From Paralichthys olivaceus (lineage: Eukaryota > Chordata > Actinopteri > Pleuronectiformes > Paralichthyidae), in NCBI RefSeq assembly GCF_024713975.1, contig NC_091112.1:3909001-3973000 (forward strand): DNA of 64,000 bases, written 5' to 3'. This document shows positions 63,101 through 64,000 of the stretch, piece by piece. The notes beneath the pieces are model-generated. The model worked only from the letters and a program-made list of their open reading frames with translations, made no database searches and was not told the DNA's origin. The translations under genes and the position numbers were made by a program. Every line of letters starts with the position of its first letter. Positions within the stretch are counted from its first letter, which is position 1.

Positions 63101-63854
63101 GATTTGAGATTTCAGATTCTCTTCCTCCCACTTTCCAGGAGTGAAGATAATATATCCCAGATTTGAAGTCTGCCAATCACGACATTTCCCCCTCGACATT
63201 TCAATCACACCATTTCACATGTTCTATGGTGACTGAGTGAATTACAGCACATACCTGGGCAGCTCATCTAAAGAACCAAATTTGAGCTCAAACTCCTCCC
63301 TTGACGATGACAGGCGTACAGGAGAGTCCTCACAAGGAGGGAACGCTCCAGGAAACAGGGGGCGCTCTTTCTCTCTAGACGTTGATGTGGCAGGGGACGG
63401 ACTCCTCCGGGGCTTTTCCTTCCTCTCCTTCTTCTTGGACTTCTCCTCCTTCTTTGAGCTGTGCTTGCGGCTCCGGTACAAGTCCTCCTCCATGTGATCG
63501 ATGGACTCGGCCTCTTCGTCATCTCTCCGGGTTTTGTCCTTGGCGGACGGGTAGGAAGTTGTGTAGCTTGGCTCGTCCCCCCACTTCCCGAAAATGTCGC
63601 GAGCTGTCAGGGTTGGTTTGATCTCGCCGTCCTCATCAATGTCCTGGTCCTTCAGGCCGTGAGACTTCAGGAACTCCTCTTCTCCAGCATCGAAGAAGGG
63701 ATGCGTCTTGTCTTCCTTGGCGAAAGAGGAGGCGATGCTGAAAAGGTCTCCAGGCTTGCCGCCTTTCTCGAGCTCTCTGTCTGAGGTGCTCTGCTCCTTT
63801 TCACGGCCGTTCTCCTTTTCAACCGCCTGTTTGTTTTTATTCTCAGCTAAGAAC
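60164..63854 (-). CDS. thrap3: THRAP3 (TRAP150), C-terminal 580 residues, 5' part outside window
   Basis: Eight coding exons on the minus strand: 63255-63854, 62708-62874, 62471-62582, 62280-62355, 61495-61673, 61165-61396, 60607-60756, 60164-60391; all frames agree and the gene continues beyond 64000. THRAP3 is a nuclear SR-like protein of spliceosomal, exon-junction and Mediator-linked complexes. Seen here: a charged Lys/Ser/Arg region with RRSPSPA; a conserved block ([20 protein letters not shown]); [28 protein letters not shown], a family signature; [12 protein letters not shown]; a Gly/Arg-rich stretch ([20 protein letters not shown]); [17 protein letters not shown]; and [18 protein letters not shown] near the end. 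BCLAF1 is the close paralogue; linkage to eva1b favours THRAP3. The exon at 61495 begins at a NAGNAG acceptor, so one Gln may be included or skipped. Confidence 0.92.
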
Positions 63855-64000
63855 CTGAAAGAGAGAAGATACTTCATGTTTAATACCAACACGGCCTGTG
63901 CTACAACTTGTATAACAATGACAACAGAGGGACAGACTCAATACAAGTACCACATATTCTATTCATAATCTTTGCTGTGTTATTTACTGGATTATAATTT
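63855..64000 (-). other. thrap3 intron at window edge
   Basis: This is the sequence upstream of the TTTCAG acceptor of the 600-base exon. No further exon lies before the window ends. Confidence 0.6.

Overview
The window is vertebrate nuclear DNA, most likely from a percomorph teleost fish. Genes have many short exons with GT/AG borders, 3' UTRs with AATAAA signals, AT-rich non-coding DNA, CA/TA/GA microsatellites and several degenerate dispersed repeats of kinds I associate with teleosts. No bacterial, phage or CRISPR features were seen. All gene models below were built by hand from splice signals and remembered human family members; every exon junction used keeps the reading frame.

Layout. 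1-17.6 kb: nedd9 (+), a Cas-family docking adaptor; its extreme 5' coding exon lies outside the window or was not found. 17.6-24 kb: gene-poor, with old repeats and one GC-rich promoter-like patch. 24-26.8 kb: smim13 (-), a tiny single-pass membrane protein, with its promoter. 26.8-30 kb: gene-free, with repeats. 30-37.9 kb: zc3h12a/Regnase-1 (-), an endoribonuclease that limits inflammatory mRNAs. 38.6-43.2 kb: a phosphatidylinositol-PLC-like gene (-) with an enormous Thr/Pro/Glu/Ala repeat tail. 44.2-48.8 kb: oscp1 (+). 48.9-50.7 kb: lsm10 (+), a U7 snRNP Sm-like protein. 52.8-57.8 kb: eva1b (+). 58.8-64 kb: the 3' part of thrap3 (-), a splicing and transcription cofactor, running off the right edge.

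The genes do not form an operon-like unit; the grouping is syntenic. From memory, nedd9 and smim13 are neighbours on human 6p24, whereas ZC3H12A, OSCP1, LSM10, EVA1B and THRAP3 lie on 1p34. The window therefore appears to contain a junction between two ancestral blocks at about 26.8-30 kb.

The most unusual object is the PLC-like gene. A conserved catalytic-type domain of about 290 residues is fused to a tail of about 1,080 residues built from near-identical repeats. The DNA of that array shows recent higher-order duplication (a 549-bp unit in tandem) and by accident keeps long antisense frames open. Other points of note are a residue change in the Regnase-1 active-site loop beside intact catalytic aspartates, conserved candidate control sites (MALT1-type cleavage site and DSGxxS degron) in the same protein, a microsatellite-coded in-frame extension upstream of smim13, and introns placed at the same point of the nedd9 YxxP repeat.
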